From NCBI GenBank assembly GCA_009927245.1, contig RFNI01000182.1, positions 1 to 16,272 of the forward strand: a stretch of DNA of 16,272 nt, in the 5' to 3' direction. Made by a program: the position numbers and the translations under genes. Below the pieces are notes generated by a model. That model was not told the origin of the DNA. It did no database searches and saw only the letters and a program-made list of their open reading frames with translations. Origin of the DNA: Actinomycetota bacterium (lineage in GTDB: Bacteria; Actinomycetota; Actinomycetes; Actinomycetales; Microbacteriaceae). Positions 14,351-16,272 of this stretch are shown in pieces (position 1 is the first letter of the stretch; every line of letters begins with the position of its first letter).

Positions 14351-15317
14351 GAATCGAATCCCAACCGATTTGCTGTAACTCGATTCCATCTAGCGTTACT
14401 AGATGATCATTTTGTGCGACTACCTGACCAATGGGTTTGAATTCCCGAGGAATCATTGAACCTTCAGGGAAGGTAGCCAAAAGAGAGTGATCTTCACCAC
14501 CGAAGCGAACCCAATCAGCTGGGCTAACCTCTAGTCGCATTGCTGCTTGTTCTAACGCAGCCTCAAAGCCCTGCAGATCTCTGCTGCTTATTTCAATTGA
14601 TACTCCAGAAGCTTTAGCAATGCGGTGAGCATCTCTTGCTAAACCATCTGAGATGTCCAACATAGAAGTTGCACCGGCTAATGCTGCTGCTATGCCTGAG
14701 GCAATAGGTGGCTGAGGCCTTAGCTGGATAGCAACTAGGTCATCGTAAGCGCTCTTTGCATCGGTATCAGATTGAAGAAGAGCTAAACCTGCAGCTGCTC
14801 TACCTAGAGTTCCGGCAACTGCTAGAACGTCTCCTGGCTTAGCTCCAGATCTAAGAACTGGGTTCCTACCTTCTAGATCACCGTGAGCTGTCACAGAGAT
14901 AAATACTTTCTCACTGCTAGCTATATCTCCCCCAACAACCTCTGCATCAGGTGCTAGTTCCTTTATCGCTGCATTCAAACCATCAGCAAAAGCTTCTAGC
15001 CAAGAGATGTTAGTTGAACCAGGAAGGGCGATAGCAACTACCAGTGCCGTTGGCTTGGCACCCATCGCTGCAACATCCGAGACGTTGGTAGCAATGGCTT
15101 TATAGCCAAGGTCAAATCCTGTTGACCAATCCATTCTGAAGTCGTGATCTTCAATCATGGTGTCCGTGGTCACGACATATCTGCTGTCTGGAGCACTGAC
15201 AACAGCGGCATCATCGCCAGGACCAACAAGGGTGTATTTACCTTGGATTAGCCTGCCGATGGTTCTCTTTAGGGACTCTGATTCCCCGAGATTGGCTAAA
15301 GTGCTCTCTTGACTCAC
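14343..15317 (-). CDS. thiL: thiamine-monophosphate kinase
   Basis: A 324-residue PurM/AIR-synthase-fold kinase that phosphorylates thiamine monophosphate to thiamine diphosphate with ATP. Motifs in order: GPGDDAA (32-38), TTDTMIEDHDF (50-60), NVSDVAAMGA (78-87), GGD (129-131), SMLDISDGLARD and FGGEDHSLLAT. Length is normal. GTG 15317 lies 6 nt after minus-strand TACCTT with no Shine-Dalgarno. It overlaps the downstream PH-like gene and diverges from the DUF3515 lipoprotein, sharing its -10 region. The next gene on this strand in the other direction is ddl, beyond DUF3515. Confidence 0.95.
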   Translation of the reverse strand: MSQESTLANLGESESLKRTIGRLIQGKYTLVGPGDDAAVVSAPDSRYVVTTDTMIEDHDFRMDWSTGFDLGYKAIATNVSDVAAMGAKPTALVVAIALPGSTNISWLEAFADGLNAAIKELAPDAEVVGGDIASSEKVFISVTAHGDLEGRNPVLRSGAKPGDVLAVAGTLGRAAAGLALLQSDTDAKSAYDDLVAIQLRPQPPIASGIAAALAGATSMLDISDGLARDAHRIAKASGVSIEISSRDLQGFEAALEQAAMRLEVSPADWVRFGGEDHSLLATFPEGSMIPREFKPIGQVVAQNDHLVTLDGIELQQIGWDSIRG

Positions 15318-15323
15318 ATCTCA

Positions 15324-15333
15324 AAGGTAGCCT
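15324..15333. promoter_or_regulatory. divergent overlapping -10 pair: thiL (-) and DUF3515 gene (+)
   Basis: AAGGTAGCCT gives TACCTT on the minus strand (15324-15329), 6 nt from GTG 15317, and TAGCCT on the plus strand (15328-15333), 7 nt from ATG 15341. The hexamers share two bases. Both genes would be leaderless. Confidence 0.52.
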
Positions 15334-15340
15334 GTTTATG

Positions 15341-15787
15341 ATGAAGTTTCTAATTAGGTCCTTAATTCTGTTGCTCTGTGCCCCTGTTCTGACAGGTTGT
15401 GCTGCAACAGTCGTGATTTCCCCAGCGGATGATGCCAATAACCCTAACTGTGCTGAGGTTATCGTCCGTCTACCCCAAGAAACTAGCACCCTTACCAAGC
15501 GATCAACCAACTCACAGAGCACAGCTGCCTGGGGTTCCCCAGTTGCTGTTACTTTGCGCTGTGGGCTTGGGCCAGTAATGGTTAGTGAACTCCCTTGTGT
15601 CACAGCAGGAGGCGTTGACTGGATTGTTGATGAATCAGGTAAGCCGAACTATCGTTTTGTGAGTTTCGGAAGAACCCCGGCAACAGAAATCATTATTGAT
15701 TCTGAAAAGGTTTCTGGAGCAACAGTTCTAGAAGATCTAGGTCAAGCAGTTCAGTTCACCCCTAGAACTAAGAAGTGCTTGGGTTAG
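15341..15787 (+). CDS. DUF3515 lipoprotein
   Basis: A secreted lipoprotein of about 148 residues. A short basic start (MKFLIRS), hydrophobic core and lipobox LTGC (cleavage before the Cys at about residue 20) show export and lipid anchoring to the outer face of the membrane. The mature part contains VRLPQETSTL, AAWGSP, VTLRCGL and CVTAGGVDWI, typical of the actinobacterial DUF3515 family, with several further Cys residues that could form disulfides. The function is unknown, but the family is commonly found beside ddl and thiL, as here. ATG 15341 is preferred to ATG 15338 because it lies 7 nt after the -10 hexamer. The stop interlocks with that of ddl. Confidence 0.88.
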   Translation: MKFLIRSLILLLCAPVLTGCAATVVISPADDANNPNCAEVIVRLPQETSTLTKRSTNSQSTAAWGSPVAVTLRCGLGPVMVSELPCVTAGGVDWIVDESGKPNYRFVSFGRTPATEIIIDSEKVSGATVLEDLGQAVQFTPRTKKCLG

Positions 15788-16272
15788 TTTCTTTCAAACG
15801 CTAACTGAATAAGTTCATCAATCAGATCTGGGTAACTGACCCCAGATGCTTGCCAACACTTTGGATACATCGAAATCGGTGTAAAGCCCGGCATTAGGTT
15901 CAATTCATTCACAAAGAAACCATCTTTGGTGAGGAAGAAATCTGCTCTAGCTAAACCAAAACAACCAAGAGCATTGAATGCTCTTCTTGCTAGGGCTTGC
16001 AACTCTGCTAACTGATCTGGAGATAACTCTGCAGGACAAATTAGCTCTGCTGCATCCCCATCACGATACTTAGCCTCAAAGTCATAGAACTCACGAGTCT
16101 TCACAACAATTTCACCTGCAACAGAAACCTTAGGTGCACCGCCACCACGACTTGAGAGCACAGCACACTCAACTTCTCTACCGACTAAACCTTTTTCAAC
16201 TGTGACCTTGCTGTCTTCGTTGAAAGCAACTTCTAATGCCTTAGCGAATTCAGTCATCTCTTTGACTTTAGA
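15784..16272 (-). CDS. ddl: D-alanine-D-alanine ligase, C-terminal part (5' end outside window)
   Basis: The frame is open to the window edge (SKVKEMTEFAKALE), so the start lies outside. The visible 162 residues are the ATP-grasp C-terminal region of Ddl, which joins two D-Ala for peptidoglycan precursors in the cytoplasm. Motifs seen are VEKGLVGREVECAVL, EFYDFEAKYRDG, GLARADFFL and the metal-binding FVNELNLMPGFTPISMYPK with Glu and Asn ligands. The protein ends PDLIDELIQLAFERN, as is usual. It is encoded opposite the DUF3515 lipoprotein with a 4-nt stop-codon overlap. Confidence 0.94.
   Translation of the reverse strand, partial: SKVKEMTEFAKALEVAFNEDSKVTVEKGLVGREVECAVLSSRGGGAPKVSVAGEIVVKTREFYDFEAKYRDGDAAELICPAELSPDQLAELQALARRAFNALGCFGLARADFFLTKDGFFVNELNLMPGFTPISMYPKCWQASGVSYPDLIDELIQLAFERN

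Overview
This window looks like the chromosome of a small-genome actinobacterium, most likely a Microbacteriaceae relative of the freshwater Luna cluster (Rhodoluna/Aquiluna type). That is inferred from family content: DUF3117 (start MAAMKPRTGDGP), DUF3107, DUF3515, the mycobacterial-type DapD and DapE, an actinobacterial Mrp/DUF1003/MgtE-N operon, and moderate GC (roughly 45-50% by eye, low for the family). No rRNA, tRNA, CRISPR array, insertion sequence or prophage gene is visible. Nearly all genes are conserved core genes, and no intergenic gap exceeds about 110 bases.

Layout. 1-1078 (+): the C-terminal part of an APH-fold phosphotransferase, DUF3107, and a small membrane protein. 1075-1849 (-): a ferritin-like protein. 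1914-3260 (+): a DEAD-box RNA helicase. 3261-4145 (-): a PHP phosphoesterase. 4214-5625 (+): aminopeptidase P. 5622-6134 (-): a general-stress-type membrane protein. 6180-9051 (+): an overlapping three-gene operon of a PRC-barrel/MgtE-N/CBS protein, a DUF1003 membrane protein and Mrp. 9072-10589 (+): succinate-semialdehyde dehydrogenase on its own promoter. 10586-10942 (-): TatB. 10997-11623 (+): an O-methyltransferase. 11670-13027 (-): DUF3117 and DapE. 13058-14008 (+): DapD. 14009-15317 (-): a PH-like small protein and ThiL. 15341-15787 (+): a DUF3515 lipoprotein. 15784-16272 (-): the C-terminal part of D-Ala-D-Ala ligase. DapD, DapE and Ddl all serve peptidoglycan precursor synthesis (DapD and DapE also lysine); ThiL makes thiamine diphosphate; TatB exports folded proteins.

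Architecture. The coding strand switches almost every one or two genes, giving six divergent and seven convergent junctions. Each divergent gap holds TANNNT -10-like hexamers on both strands, overlapping in five of six gaps. Five genes with GTG starts sit exactly 6 nt downstream of such a hexamer with no Shine-Dalgarno, the layout of leaderless transcription. At the convergent ends, four junctions have interlocked stop codons (4-nt overlap), two have directly adjacent stops, and only one has room for a terminator.

Data quality. Five conserved genes (phosphotransferase, ferritin-like protein, pepP, mrp, dapD) carry seven apparent single-base indels, all explainable by a gain or loss in a short homopolymer. 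In each case the protein resumes family-like sequence immediately in another frame, so I read these as sequencing or assembly errors, not gene decay. I found no clearly novel multi-gene system; the promoter and stop-codon layout and a palindrome upstream of the dehydrogenase are the most interesting signals.
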